NCBI GenBank assembly: GCA_964581795.1
Contig: CAZOPW010000009.1
Coordinates: forward strand, 1 to 43,487
DNA: 43,487 nt
Direction of reading: 5' to 3'
Source of the DNA: EX4572-165 sp964581795
Lineage (GTDB): Archaea > Thermoplasmatota > E2 > DHVEG-1
Part shown: positions 9,801-17,611 of the stretch, in pieces
Layout of the letters: every line of letters starts with the position of its first letter
How positions within the stretch are numbered: position 1 is the first letter of the stretch
The notes under the pieces: generated by a model
What the model was told of the DNA's origin: nothing
Database searches by the model: none
The model's input: only the letters and a program-made list of their open reading frames with translations
Program-made: the position numbers and the translations under genes

Positions 9801-11826
9801 CTTCGATTGTTCCTTTTTCAGCTGCTTTACTGAATAATCGTTGGTTTGTTCCATAGTTTCCAAGGGGAAAGAGGACGTGTGGTGGAGGACGCATTTTTCG
9901 TTCTGCTGCTTTTTCTGGTCTTCCCATACGGGTTCCTATTCTGAATGGTGCTTTTGGTCGTATAGTGATTTCTGCAAGTTTTGAGACGTATTCAACTGGT
10001 GTGATTTGTTGATTTGATGGTGGGTTTTGTATGAGTTGGAATCGGTTTGTTTCTTGAATGGTGTTGTCTTTAATGGTTAATCCAAGGCACTGTACTATTG
10101 GCTTTGCATTTGTTATTGTGGTAAGCGTGTTTTTTTCTTGAGTATGCAAAATACCTAAAGTGATGAGGATTTCTTTAATGGTTGATTCTTTAGGTAGGCT
10201 GAGTTTATTGTTTTCTGTAAGTTTTCCATGTTGTTTTATAAAATTGGCGAGTTGTTGTATGTTTTCGATGGTAACATCATGCCAGAAATAATTATAATCA
10301 GGATGAAGTGGAATATGATATTTTTGTGATATGAGAAATGCGTCTTCAAAGCTTGGATGTAGTATGTTTACTTTTTTTTGCATTTCGTTTTCAATTTGTT
10401 TTATTGTTTTTTCATCGGCTTTTCTAATTAGGTCAAAGGTGTTTTTTTCTGGTAAATGGTTGAGTTGCTTTTGCAGGTCTTGAATCCACCATTCAAATGT
10501 GTAGCTAGCATCAGGTAGGAGTGCATTGTTTTCTAAAAACTCTCCATACGGAATGAGGATTTCACCAAAGTCAATAATTCTTTTGATACTGGTTAAATCT
10601 GCTTCTTTAGGGTGTTTGAGTTGTATGAGGTCGCCATTGTGTTTTTGCACGATTGGTCCTTCGAGTTCATCGCAAGGTGTGCCAATGGTTGCTTTTCCAG
10701 GTCGTTCCATCTTGAGTTGTGTTCCGATAGCGATGAATTCATCTGAAAGATACATTGCAATGGGACTGATTGCAGTTGATGCAAGTCCTGCGGTTCGAGC
10801 TCGGCCATATCTGAGTCTGAATCCTCCAGGTCGTGAAGGATGTCCAAAAACTGGTCTTCCTGCAATGACTTCTCCAATGTATTTTGTTGAAGGGAGAATT
10901 TCTGGAATGCGTTTTTTGTTTTCTTGATCAGATTGTTTTTCTTCTTGTTTATTTCCCTTTTTTTTGTTTACGAAAAGATCTAAAAAGTCCCATCCTTCGA
11001 GTTTGAGTTTGGTAACGTGTTTCATCAGTTTTGGTGCTTTTAAACAGAGCCCTTCAGCGATGACAAGACAGGCTCCACCTCGTAACCTGTTTGATTCTAC
11101 TCTGGGTAGATCCCGGTATCCAGTGACTTCTTCTTTTTCTGTTCCTTCTCCATTAATACAAATTGGACAGTTGGAAACGATTTGATGGATTTCGTCAACA
11201 TTTGGAGTGTATTGAAGGTGTTGTGCTCGTTTGTATAATGGGATTTCTTCTTTGTATCGTTCTATTTCCCCTTTTGTTGGTTGATAATTGTTTATGCCTA
11301 GTTCTCTTCTGACGACGTCAGCGATGAGGACGCTCATTGCTTGCCCGGTTCCACCAGCACTTCGGATTGGTCCGGAGAAGTAGAGATCTACATAGTTAGT
11401 TCCATCATTGTTTTCCCCAAGTTTTACTTCTGCGATTCCTTCTAATGGAGCAACAAGTACTCCTTCTGTTAGGATTGCTAATCCGGTTCGGACTGCTTGA
11501 TCAAGTGCTTTATCTGTTGAGTCAAACGTGTAGTTTTCTCCATTTGCAATATAGCGAGCGATTTCTAATGAGACGAGTTCTCTGTTTCCAATTTCTTTGG
11601 TGATTTCTCGGATTTTTGGAGCGATGTTTTTTGGTCCGACGAGTTCTTCGACTCGTGCTGCAAGATCTTTTGCTTGAGGGATTTCCACGGAAAATGTTGG
11701 ATCAAATCCTTTGTTTCGAGCTTCTTCAGCGATAGTGTAACAATTGTCTATTTCTTTTTGTAAATTGGAAAAATAGAATCGCATTTCTTTGCTTACGGCG
11801 ACCGTATCAGCTGATTCTTTTGTCAT
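6835..11826 (-). CDS. polC: DNA polymerase D large subunit DP2, intein-containing
   Basis: Catalytic subunit of the archaeal replicative polymerase PolD, with a double-psi beta-barrel active site like that of RNA polymerase. The precursor is 1663 residues, and removing the 510-residue intein leaves 1153, a little short of Pyrococcus DP2. The N-terminal half has SGPIRSAGGTGQA (about 151-163) and a zinc site starting CPIC (220-223). A second zinc ribbon uses C683, C686, C695 and C697, and a C-terminal one lies near 1580-1605 (RCPTCNITYRRIPLNGRCRK). The catalytic CDGDED motif is at 1414-1419, directly after the intein. It starts 27 bases after the DP1 stop with an AAGGTGGAG ribosome site, so the two subunits form an operon. 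Third-position base use differs sharply between the N-terminal half and the C-terminal extein. Confidence 0.97.
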   Translation of the reverse strand: MTKESADTVAVSKEMRFYFSNLQKEIDNCYTIAEEARNKGFDPTFSVEIPQAKDLAARVEELVGPKNIAPKIREITKEIGNRELVSLEIARYIANGENYTFDSTDKALDQAVRTGLAILTEGVLVAPLEGIAEVKLGENNDGTNYVDLYFSGPIRSAGGTGQAMSVLIADVVRRELGINNYQPTKGEIERYKEEIPLYKRAQHLQYTPNVDEIHQIVSNCPICINGEGTEKEEVTGYRDLPRVESNRLRGGACLVIAEGLCLKAPKLMKHVTKLKLEGWDFLDLFVNKKKGNKQEEKQSDQENKKRIPEILPSTKYIGEVIAGRPVFGHPSRPGGFRLRYGRARTAGLASTAISPIAMYLSDEFIAIGTQLKMERPGKATIGTPCDELEGPIVQKHNGDLIQLKHPKEADLTSIKRIIDFGEILIPYGEFLENNALLPDASYTFEWWIQDLQKQLNHLPEKNTFDLIRKADEKTIKQIENEMQKKVNILHPSFEDAFLISQKYHIPLHPDYNYFWHDVTIENIQQLANFIKQHGKLTENNKLSLPKESTIKEILITLGILHTQEKNTLTTITNAKPIVQCLGLTIKDNTIQETNRFQLIQNPPSNQQITPVEYVSKLAEITIRPKAPFRIGTRMGRPEKAAERKMRPPPHVLFPLGNYGTNQRLFSKAAEKGTIEVEAGKRICSKCEKNTFKIKCDCGGHTEPIEDRIEIHTINITDELNKAKKHLKLRRIPETIKGVQGTISKHKTPEPVEKGILRAKHEVSVFKDGTIRFDMTDAPLTHFKPKELHVSLEKLKKLGYTHDIEGKPLKDYDQICELKVQDVIIATSCAEYFMKVAQFVDELLARYYNLEKFYNVRKIEDLTGHLVIGLAPHTSGGSLARIIGFTDAKVCFSHPYYHAAKRRNCFHGSQKVFLYNNLDKKYITDEIGSLVEERMKKGNVKQIDSFGTIKCDVIPSESLFAYSLDRESGKLIKKKVTSFIKGKTDSWIRIKTTTNREIKVTPDHTIAIISKDKIKVKKAKEVKKGDKVPIATHLPYETSIKKINLAKSLEVLPPFILKDIKIRKARVFFKNVVKQIGRNKVLGICNIEGNLKVSLSKWYKSVPFIHFLQLCEKTDISFDDLPETARLGFRRDHVNLPIYIDDINALFWILGIYCAEGWGRSNKTAHQISFRICDDKLRNHLITKMENIFSLSPYINETKIVYSSKLLYTLIINVWGAGSKAYAKRVPNIIYNGDKKAIQQFISAFFDGDGSISLKPDRVTFYSVSKPLLEGIANLLLREKIFVRILKTKKRLPGKKVLDRYKQLCKKPVKHILFHLVLTGEDKYKFSNFVKPVSKKKSKRAVKMSESKPLSARRLIKYEMEYYQAISYSDYTFDFITEIEHVSVENEDTYCLDIEGEELEDKAIFWHNQLIQIRCDGDEDGLMLLMDALLNFSHEYIPDKRGGKMDLPLILTTRLDPSEVDKEAHNVDCLARYPLDFYEATTRHEHPKNWEDKMDVVGGRLKTPIQYEQFGFTHDTSDISAGPVVSRYKTLNTMMDKMNAQLNLAAKIRAVDQADVAYKVIERHFLPDILGNLKAFSKQSVRCPTCNITYRRIPLNGRCRKCDGKLSLTVHEKSVKKYLEISKEIADRYHIPSYAHQRINLVEKNIDSLFMSDKVKKTKITDFL
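7588..9117 (-). mobile_element. DP2 intein with LAGLIDADG homing endonuclease
   Basis: In-frame insertion of 510 codons (precursor residues 904-1413) splitting the conserved AAKRRN|CDGDED sequence, so excision restores the PolD active site exactly. Block A is CFHGSQKVFLYN with Cys1 at 9117-9115. Block B is TTTNREIKVTPDHTIAII. Two LAGLIDADG motifs, LGIYCAEGW and FISAFFDGDGSI, mark a full DOD-type endonuclease. Block F is EDTYCLDIEG. The C-terminal end is unusual: the last residues before the +1 Cys are WHNQLIQIR, so the usual His-Asn pair lies six residues before the junction instead of at it. Pyrococcus DP2 inteins occupy the same site and end in Gln (from memory). The intein DNA is more AT-rich than its exteins, as expected for a mobile element. 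Confidence 0.93.
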
Positions 11827-11853
11827 ATTTTTTGTTGCTCTCCACCTTGTTTT

Positions 11854-13515
11854 TTAGGGGATTGGTTTGTTGAAATCCATCATGGTTACTTTCCCAGATT
11901 GTAAATCCGCGATGGGAAGTTTTGCGGGTTCTGGGATGAAATTTAGCATTTTTTGATACGAGGTTTGCGCTTGCCAGCTTGATGCATTTATTAGGGTGAC
12001 TCCTCGGTATTCTCCAAGGTTTGCTAAGTGAACGTGCCCGGTGACAAAAATGTCTGGGACTCGGTCGATGATCATGTAGTCTTTATGTTCAGGAGCAAGT
12101 GGCGTGTATCCGCCATACATTGGAGCGATGTGATGTTTTTGGAGCATGACTTTCATGATTTCGACTGGTTCATTGTATTTTAATCGTTGAATGTTTGTAG
12201 CAAAATCCATCAGGCTTTGTCCATGGTATGAAAGTATTTCGACGCTGTGAAGAGAGAATGAAGCTGGATTTCCAATGAAGGTTGCATCTGTGGAATGAAA
12301 TAGTTTTTGAATGTTTTTATCAAACGCTGGTTGGGGTTCAGCAGGTCTGACCGCATCATGGTTTCCTGGTTGTATGATAAGGGAGATGTGATCAGGGATT
12401 TTTTCTAGTTCGGTGGCCAGTGCTTCGTATTGTTTGTATAGGTCTACGATGCTGAGTTCTTTTTCCTGGTTTGGATAAATACCGATTCCGTCTACGATGT
12501 CTCCGGGTATAATGAGATATTTGATTTTTCCTGCGACTTGTTTTTGTCGACTATTCCCTAGGTTTCCGTTGATCCATTTTAGAAATGCGTTCCATTGTTT
12601 ACTCATGAATTCTTTGCTTCCAATATGGATATCTGAAAGGAATGCAGCATGTAATGGTGCGTGTGCTTTGTGTGTTCTGTTGTTTAAACTGATGTCTGGG
12701 TAGATGATGTTGTTAACGAGAAATAAGTCACCATGTTTGCTGAGTTGACCAGTAACTCCGATTATTTCATCTAGGACAAGTTCTTCAGCGAGAGGGAATG
12801 CTTCTCGATTGTTTTTTAGGATGATGCCGTTTATGGTACCTGTGTCATCTTCAAGTTCAAGGAAGATGTGCCCATTTTTTGTTGTCCGGTAATTTTCGAC
12901 GATGCCGATGAGTTGTATGTCATCCATACTTGCTTTTTTCACTCTTTTTATTGGGACGACATGAGCGAGTTCTCGGCGTTGGGTTCTAAGTAGGTTTCTG
13001 AGAAGATCGAATCGATCAGCAAAGAGTTTTGCAAAATCATTTGTGGTTCCTTCACAGGTGCTGTTGCCGGTGATGTCTTTGATGATTTTGATGTCTGCAT
13101 CATATTCTTTGGCATCAGGGTGCCAGTTTGATGGGGAATAAATTGGTTCTTTGATCGTTGTTTTTGGTATGGGTGTAGAAAGTGTTTGGGATTCTGTTAT
13201 TGTTTCCAAGTGTTCTTGGGTGTTTATTTCTCCGTATTCCTCCTGGCCTGGTTCGATTGAACGGGTTGGTTCTATTACTGGTTCTGGTGTCGGTTCAGTT
13301 GATGTGGAGACTTGTGAATCGAGTTGTTGTTCTGCTTCTTTGACGTGGTTTATGGTGAGGACGAGTGGATAGGTGGCGATGTTGTTTGCGATGTCTTCTG
13401 AGAATTGTTCAGGATTGTTTTTTGAGAGTAAATATTCTAAGGTATCTGGTTGAATGAGAGTGCCATGTGCTGAGAACATTTGTATGATTGATTTCATCTT
13501 TTCCCCGTGATCCAC
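11854..13515 (-). CDS. polB: DNA polymerase D small subunit DP1 (3'-5' exonuclease)
   Basis: Proofreading subunit of PolD. It has 553 residues. The N-terminal 180 or so are a helical DP2-independent region plus a Pro/Thr/Glu-rich linker. An OB-fold follows (about 197-260, from MDDIQLIGIVENYRT). Then comes a calcineurin-like phosphoesterase core with metal ligands in DIHIGSKEF (about 292), IPGDIVDGIG, QPGNHDAVR (about 384), YHGQS and VTGHVHLANL (about 492). The intact DxH, GD, GNHD and GHxH motifs indicate an active nuclease, unlike the degenerate eukaryotic B-subunits. It is the first gene of the DP1-DP2 pair and is divergent from the DUF424 gene across a 240-base AT-rich intergenic region. 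Confidence 0.96.
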   Translation of the reverse strand: MDHGEKMKSIIQMFSAHGTLIQPDTLEYLLSKNNPEQFSEDIANNIATYPLVLTINHVKEAEQQLDSQVSTSTEPTPEPVIEPTRSIEPGQEEYGEINTQEHLETITESQTLSTPIPKTTIKEPIYSPSNWHPDAKEYDADIKIIKDITGNSTCEGTTNDFAKLFADRFDLLRNLLRTQRRELAHVVPIKRVKKASMDDIQLIGIVENYRTTKNGHIFLELEDDTGTINGIILKNNREAFPLAEELVLDEIIGVTGQLSKHGDLFLVNNIIYPDISLNNRTHKAHAPLHAAFLSDIHIGSKEFMSKQWNAFLKWINGNLGNSRQKQVAGKIKYLIIPGDIVDGIGIYPNQEKELSIVDLYKQYEALATELEKIPDHISLIIQPGNHDAVRPAEPQPAFDKNIQKLFHSTDATFIGNPASFSLHSVEILSYHGQSLMDFATNIQRLKYNEPVEIMKVMLQKHHIAPMYGGYTPLAPEHKDYMIIDRVPDIFVTGHVHLANLGEYRGVTLINASSWQAQTSYQKMLNFIPEPAKLPIADLQSGKVTMMDFNKPIP

Positions 13516-13696
13516 CCATCTTTAAAAAGCTGTGTAACGCAATTGAATTTTGTGGAAAAAAGAGTATGCAGTTACTAGTTTTTAGCATTGCGGTTTAGTG
13601 AGGTTTTAAGTATTCTTCATAACTATTGGTATACCCTGTTACTTTGTACCACGCTCCCTTGATTAACTTCTCACATAAATAGTATTCTACAAAAAC

Positions 13697-13706
13697 AATA
13701 TAAATA
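13697..13706 (+). promoter_or_regulatory. TATA box of the DUF424 gene
   Basis: AATATAAATA is 51-60 bases before the preferred ATG (13757) in the 240-base region between divergent DP1 and the DUF424 gene. The rest of that region is AT-rich. I saw no convincing origin-recognition box there: one TTTTGTGGAAAA-like stretch near 13547-13557 is too weak to call. Confidence 0.5.
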
Positions 13707-13756
13707 GTGTAAATTGATATCATTTAGTAGAAAAAAATGTATGTGGATTGTGTCCT

Positions 13757-14053
13757 ATGATTTCAATGCAAATCTACAAACAAGGAAATGACGTGCTTGT
13801 TGGCGCGTGTGATGAAACACTTCTTGGAAAATCATTTTCTGAAGGGAAGTTTCATCTTTCTGTTGATAAAAAATTTTATGGTGGCCAAAAGGTAAGTGTT
13901 TCTGTTCTTAAAAAATATTTAGAGGAGGCTACGATTGCAAATCTTGTTGGTGAGGAGACAATTAAGTGTGCTGTAAAAATGGGTCTTGTTTCAGAGGATT
14001 GCATTTTGCGTATTGATGGGGTTCCTCATGCGCAAATGGTTCGTATGTTATAA
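13757..14053 (+). CDS. DUF424 family protein
   Basis: Small archaeal-conserved protein of unknown function. From the ATG at 13757 it has 98 residues (the in-frame ATG at 13766 and an upstream TTG at 13748 are alternatives). Family features are the N-terminal beta-strand MQIYKQGNDVLVGACDE, LGKSFSEGKFHLSV, FYGG, and the well-conserved ATIANLVGEETIKCAV and GVPHAQMV near the C-terminus. No catalytic residues are known to me. It is a single-gene transcript, separated by only 20 AT-rich bases from the convergent Mut7-C gene. Confidence 0.88.
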   Translation: MISMQIYKQGNDVLVGACDETLLGKSFSEGKFHLSVDKKFYGGQKVSVSVLKKYLEEATIANLVGEETIKCAVKMGLVSEDCILRIDGVPHAQMVRML

Positions 14054-14073
14054 AAATTAAAAAAATGGTTTGG

Positions 14074-14565
14074 TTATTTGTTTTGTTTAGTATTTTGTTT
14101 TAACTGATTTATTCGTTTTAAGATTTTTTCAAAATGACTTCCTTTCCAATAGATCTGTTTACAATGTGGACACTGCCAAAAGTGTTGACGATGTTGCAAA
14201 ACATGCTCTGGAATTTGATTTGAAACAGTGTTTTTTTCAACTGATTTAATGGGAGTGTTACAGAGGGAACATCGAGTTAATGGGTCAAGTTCACTAATTA
14301 TTTGAGGAAACGAGTTGAAAACAAGGTTGAGTTGTTCGGATAATGATATTGATTGGGTGAATAGTGATTGGATGTCCTGCTTTTTTGCTCGTTGATGTAA
14401 TTCTTTATCTCTTGTAATGATGATACGGTGTTCTTTTTTTGCTATAGTTAGGAGTTCATCATCACTTAATTCTTGTGTTGCATAAAACGTGTCTAGGCCA
14501 CTTAACCGTAACCATTTCGCAAGGGTTCCAAGCATTTGATCAACAAGAAATTTCATCATTATCAA
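14074..14565 (-). CDS. Mut7-C family PIN-like RNase with zinc ribbon
   Basis: Predicted small nuclease of the Mut7-C (PIN-like) type. It has 163 residues; M3 or M4 (14559, 14556) may be the true start. The N-terminal PIN-like half shows FLVDQMLGTLAKWLRLSG with the first acidic residue, LSDDELLTIA and ITRDKELHQRA with further acidic residues. The C-terminal half is a zinc ribbon with CSLC (about 93-96) and CPHC (about 132-135). Homologues are widespread in archaea, and the RNA target is not known to me. It lies downstream of the ThyX and reductase genes on the same strand but about 100 bases away, so a separate promoter is likely. Confidence 0.88.
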   Translation of the reverse strand: MIMMKFLVDQMLGTLAKWLRLSGLDTFYATQELSDDELLTIAKKEHRIIITRDKELHQRAKKQDIQSLFTQSISLSEQLNLVFNSFPQIISELDPLTRCSLCNTPIKSVEKNTVSNQIPEHVLQHRQHFWQCPHCKQIYWKGSHFEKILKRINQLKQNTKQNK

Positions 14566-14666
14566 CTAATTTTTTGTATTAATTACATCGTTTTTCATTA
14601 TATTTTTGTAAACCTATACTTTAAAATTGGATTTATACATGAGTAGTACAGTATATAATTTATCTA

Positions 14667-15320
14667 TTATTTTGGTTGATAATGCAAAAGAATCCCATCA
14701 CCAACTTGTTTGCTTTCTATAAGATGCAATCGAATGAACTTGTTTTCATGTTCAACACCTTCGCCCATTGCCATCGTTGGAGTTTGTTTTCCTCCGATTA
14801 TCATTGAACCAATATAAACGTAGAGATCATCAACAAGTCCATGAATGATGAAATTCCAAATAATGGTTCCTCCTCCTTCAACAAGAAGAGTGTGAATTCC
14901 CTGTTTTTTTAGTATTGATAACATTTTTTTTAAATCAACTCTTCCCTTTGTTGCAGTAACTGATAAAATACTCACGTTTTCATTATATGTTCTTGTACAA
15001 TCTGTTTTTTCGTCTTTGACGATGATCGTTTTTGCTTTCTCATTTACAATTAATGCGTTTTCTGGAGTTCTGCATTGTGCATCTAACACGATTCTGATTG
15101 GTTGATCGGGAGAAGTTACATATTTTTCTTTCACAGTAAGTTTAGGATCGTCTTGTAAGACCGTGTTTATTCCAACAAGGACTGCATCTACGTTATTTCT
15201 AAGCTCATAGACTCTTTTCATGTCTTCTTGTGAGGAAATTCTAACCTGTTTTCCTGTTGGTGAAGCAATTTTTCCATCAACTGACATTGCACAATTGATG
15301 ATAACCGTTGGTCGATTCAT
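14667..15320 (-). CDS. arfC: 2,5-diamino-6-ribosylamino-pyrimidinone 5'-phosphate reductase
   Basis: RibD C-terminal-type reductase that reduces the ribose of the diaminopyrimidine intermediate in archaeal riboflavin synthesis, using NAD(P)H. I start it at the ATG at 15320 (217 residues, MNRPTVIINCAMSVDGKIA), because this gives an ATGA overlap with the ThyX stop; a longer frame reaches 15353 inside thyX. Family motifs are NCAMSVDGKIA, LRNNVDAVLVGINTVLQDDPKLTV, LVEGGGTIIWNFI and the C-terminal IGGKQTP. Translational coupling to ThyX joins flavin synthesis to a flavin-dependent enzyme, which makes biochemical sense. The N-terminal deaminase domain of bacterial RibD is absent, as usual in archaea. 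Confidence 0.9.
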   Translation of the reverse strand: MNRPTVIINCAMSVDGKIASPTGKQVRISSQEDMKRVYELRNNVDAVLVGINTVLQDDPKLTVKEKYVTSPDQPIRIVLDAQCRTPENALIVNEKAKTIIVKDEKTDCTRTYNENVSILSVTATKGRVDLKKMLSILKKQGIHTLLVEGGGTIIWNFIIHGLVDDLYVYIGSMIIGGKQTPTMAMGEGVEHENKFIRLHLIESKQVGDGILLHYQPK

Positions 15321-15994
15321 TCTTTTTTCCCTTTTTTTGGATAAAGTGGACATTCGGGATTATGTTCAGGACAATATCCTTTAGATTGACATGGTGGCCC
15401 TGCATCTTTAAAAAGTAATGGTGCTTTTTCTTTTACCAGTTTTAACATTTTATTAGCAAGTTGTCTAATCTCCCATTGCGCATGAAGACAACATCGTAAT
15501 TCAAAAAAATTGAGTAATGATCGCGCATTCATTGTAACCATAATATTGGTACAAGTTGCATTTGGTAATACGTATCGAGCGTCTTCAGCTGGAATTCCTA
15601 ATTTTAGTAATTTGTTATATTCTTTCCAAATTGTGTTCATTACTTGCTCATATGCAGTATTCATTTCTTTGTTTTTAGCGATTTTTGGTGGTGTGATGAA
15701 ACATGGTGTTTCTAAGTTGACATATCGTTGACTTTGTTGCGCGTAACTAGCGATTCGATGTCGAACAAGTTGATGGGTTAATGATCGGCTGACATGACCA
15801 ATGACAAATGTAAATGACGTGTGTTCTACGACGCTTGTATGTCCTAGTTTCATTACGTGATCTAAAATGGCTTGTAGTTCCTTTTCAGATGATTGTTCCA
15901 GTTCACTAATGGTTGTGTTACTATGGGTTAATTTTGCAGCCAAAGCAGGTAGTTGTTCTGGATTTGGTGAAACTCCTATGAGGTGAACATCCAT
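15317..15994 (-). CDS. thyX: Flavin-dependent thymidylate synthase ThyX
   Basis: Converts dUMP to dTMP with methylenetetrahydrofolate (or an analogue) and FAD/NAD(P)H. The 225 residues carry the ThyX motif RHRIASYAQQSQRY (RHRxxSxxxxSxR), preceded by VVEHTSFTFVIGHVSRSLTHQ and followed by ELRCCLHAQWEIRQLA, the substrate-binding region. The C-terminus adds a cysteine-bearing tail (PPCQSKGYCPEHNPECPLYP), seen in a number of archaeal and clostridial ThyX proteins, possibly a metal site. The start has a GGGAG site nearby. With the FolP, FolC and PurN genes at 26-29 kb it supports tetrahydrofolate use in this organism. Confidence 0.95.
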   Translation of the reverse strand: MDVHLIGVSPNPEQLPALAAKLTHSNTTISELEQSSEKELQAILDHVMKLGHTSVVEHTSFTFVIGHVSRSLTHQLVRHRIASYAQQSQRYVNLETPCFITPPKIAKNKEMNTAYEQVMNTIWKEYNKLLKLGIPAEDARYVLPNATCTNIMVTMNARSLLNFFELRCCLHAQWEIRQLANKMLKLVKEKAPLLFKDAGPPCQSKGYCPEHNPECPLYPKKGKKE

Positions 15995-16030
15995 TACTAA
16001 AACACTCCCATCTAGTTAATAAAAACAGAG

Positions 16031-16040
16031 TTTATATGTT
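16031..16040 (-). promoter_or_regulatory. TATA box of the thyX-arfC operon
   Basis: On the minus strand AACATATAAA lies about 40 bases before the thyX ATG (15994). A TSS near 16010 would leave a very short leader with GGGAGTG as ribosome site. Confidence 0.45.
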
Positions 16041-16136
16041 TTTGTTCATTAATTCATGATAAATATTTATTTAGTTTAACAATAACTTTTTTACCTGATT
16101 TTAAAAAGGAAAAAAGGACTCCTTGAAAAACCATAA

Positions 16137-16147
16137 CCTTTTAAAAA
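16137..16147 (+). promoter_or_regulatory. Candidate promoter of the Mbh-type operon
   Basis: CCTTTTAAAAA lies about 60 bases before the mbhA ATG, with a GAAGGGG ribosome site near 16183-16190. It is the best TATA-like element between the divergent thyX and this operon, but it is weak. Confidence 0.3.
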
Positions 16148-16203
16148 GTGTGGGGATTACCCTCTCTGAACAATTGTTTAGGAAAGCGAAGGGGTAGAAC
16201 ACC

Positions 16204-16728
16204 ATGCTTGCATTTGTGATTACAACAATCGTATGTTTCATCACATACCTGCTTTTAACTACAGGAAGTGGTGATTTAGCTGGTCTATGGAGCATTGAAG
16301 AATTACTAATTGGACTTATTCTCTCGCTCATCACTGGTTTCATCAGTCATACCATTTTTGTCAAAGATGAAAATCTACGGATGGCAAATCCTGTGAAATG
16401 GATTTTATTTCTAGGATATGCAATTGGACCTTTTTTTATCTCATTGGCAAAAGCTAATTTTGACGTAGCTTATCGAGTTATCACTGGTAAAATCAATCCT
16501 GGTATTGTTAAAATTCATCCGGAACTGAAAACCGATCTAGGTGTTACAATGCTTGCGAATTCAATTACGTTAACGCCAGGAACATTGAGTGTTGATATCG
16601 ATGAGGAAACAAAGGATTTGTACATTCATTGGATAAACGTTGATGAAACTGCTATTAAAAAAACACCTGTTGACTGTGATTATGTTTGTGGATCTTTTCC
16701 GAAATGGATACGGAGGATTGCTGAATGA
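16204..16728 (+). CDS. mbhA: Mbh/Mrp-type antiporter subunit A (MnhE-like)
   Basis: Small membrane subunit of the Na+/H+ antiporter module shared by Mrp antiporters and membrane-bound hydrogenases. The 174 residues have two N-terminal transmembrane segments (about 1-20 and 30-52), a third around 60-80 (PVKWILFLGYAIGPFFISLAK), and a soluble C-terminal domain with the family signature GVTMLANSITLTPGTLSVD. It is the first gene of a ten-gene run with ATGA overlaps; its stop overlaps the start of mbhB by 4 bases. The protein aligns in layout with MnhE along its whole length. Confidence 0.93.
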   Translation: MLAFVITTIVCFITYLLLTTGSGDLAGLWSIEELLIGLILSLITGFISHTIFVKDENLRMANPVKWILFLGYAIGPFFISLAKANFDVAYRVITGKINPGIVKIHPELKTDLGVTMLANSITLTPGTLSVDIDEETKDLYIHWINVDETAIKKTPVDCDYVCGSFPKWIRRIAE

Positions 16729-16994
16729 TACCATTAGCAACTGAATATTTTGTCGTATTAGTTATTTTGATGTTAGCTGTTCTTATGGCTGTGATTCGAA
16801 TTATCCTTGGACCTACTGCACCGGATAGAGTCGTTGGTTTAGATACAATAAATACAATCGTTATTGTATCCATGGTTGTATTTGGTGCGATTTACGAACA
16901 AGTCATTTACATTGATGTAGCTATCGTGTATGCATTACTCTCATTCATTTCAACATTATATATTGCAAAGTATCTTCAAGGAGGTGAATACTGA
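16725..16994 (+). CDS. mbhB: Mbh/Mrp-type antiporter subunit B (MnhF-like)
   Basis: 89-residue, three-helix membrane protein of the MnhF family. Recognisable by LGPTAPDRVVGLDTINT (about 29-45) between helices 1 and 2 and the C-terminal FISTLYIAKYLQGGEY. MnhF-type subunits are implicated in ion handling of Mrp complexes. The ATGA overlap with mbhA and the AGGAGGTGA ribosome site for mbhC at its 3' end show tight coupling. Confidence 0.93.
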   Translation: MIPLATEYFVVLVILMLAVLMAVIRIILGPTAPDRVVGLDTINTIVIVSMVVFGAIYEQVIYIDVAIVYALLSFISTLYIAKYLQGGEY

Positions 16995-16995
16995 G

Positions 16996-17355
16996 ATGAG
17001 TATCATTGACATCATTATTTATATTCTCCTCGGAATTGGTGTGTTTTTCAATGTACTAGCCGCTGTGGGGCTTCTTCGATTCCCTGACGTGTATACGAGG
17101 CTTCATTCAGGAACGAAATGTACTACGTTTGGATCTATTTTTATTATTGGTTCAGTGATCATTCTTGGTTTAAGAACATGGTATCTAGGGGAGGTGAACG
17201 GTTCGGTTCTAGCGATTCATAGTGCTGGTGCACTTCTTGCGATTTTAATAACGAATCCAACGGGTGCTCATGCGATAGCAAGAGCTGCACATAAAAGCGG
17301 AGTAAAACCTACTCAAGCAGTCATTGACACATTAGAAAAGGAGGAATCAAAATGA
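16996..17355 (+). CDS. mbhC: Mbh/Mrp-type antiporter subunit C (MnhG-like)
   Basis: 119-residue MnhG-family membrane protein. I start it at the ATG at 16996, just after the mbhB stop and preceded by AGGAGGTGA; an in-frame codon 66 bases upstream lies inside mbhB and is not needed. Motifs are GLLRFPDVYTRLHSGTKCTT (about 25-44) and NPTGAHAIARAAHKSG, typical of MnhG. It has three transmembrane helices and overlaps the next gene by ATGA. Confidence 0.93.
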   Translation: MSIIDIIIYILLGIGVFFNVLAAVGLLRFPDVYTRLHSGTKCTTFGSIFIIGSVIILGLRTWYLGEVNGSVLAIHSAGALLAILITNPTGAHAIARAAHKSGVKPTQAVIDTLEKEESK

Positions 17356-17609
17356 TGCTTCTTGATGTTGTTCATATTATTTTACCAGTTCTGATGATTA
17401 TTTCAGCTATTATTGCAGTATATTTGAAAGATTTAGTAGCTGCAACTATTGCACTTGCATCAATGAGTTTATTGTTATCGTTAGAATTTTACATTTTACA
17501 AGCTCCTGATGTTGCTATTGCAGAAGCTGGTGTTGGTGCAGCGTTAACAACTGCGATTTTAATTCTTGCGATTAAAGCAACCAAACGAACAGAAGAGGAG
17601 GCTGAATAA
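17352..17609 (+). CDS. mbhD: Mbh subunit D (DUF4040, C-terminal MnhA-like segment)
   Basis: 85-residue three-helix protein of the DUF4040 type, equivalent to part of the C-terminal end of MnhA/NuoL-like chains. The signature is QAPDVAIAEAGVGAALTTAI (about 50-69), with acidic and polar residues in the membrane that line the proposed ion path of Mbh and Mrp. It lies between mbhC (4-base overlap) and mbhE (2-base gap). Confidence 0.92.
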   Translation: MMLLDVVHIILPVLMIISAIIAVYLKDLVAATIALASMSLLLSLEFYILQAPDVAIAEAGVGAALTTAILILAIKATKRTEEEAE

Positions 17610-17611
17610 GG

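Noticed and set aside
9419..9856. 145-residue plus-strand frame
   Set aside because: It is a shadow of DP2: cysteine- and serine-rich translation of the antisense strand, no ribosome site.
13516..13756. Possible replication origin between DP1 and the DUF424 gene
   Set aside because: The region is AT-rich and next to replication genes, but I found no repeated origin-recognition boxes and no Orc1/Cdc6 gene nearby.
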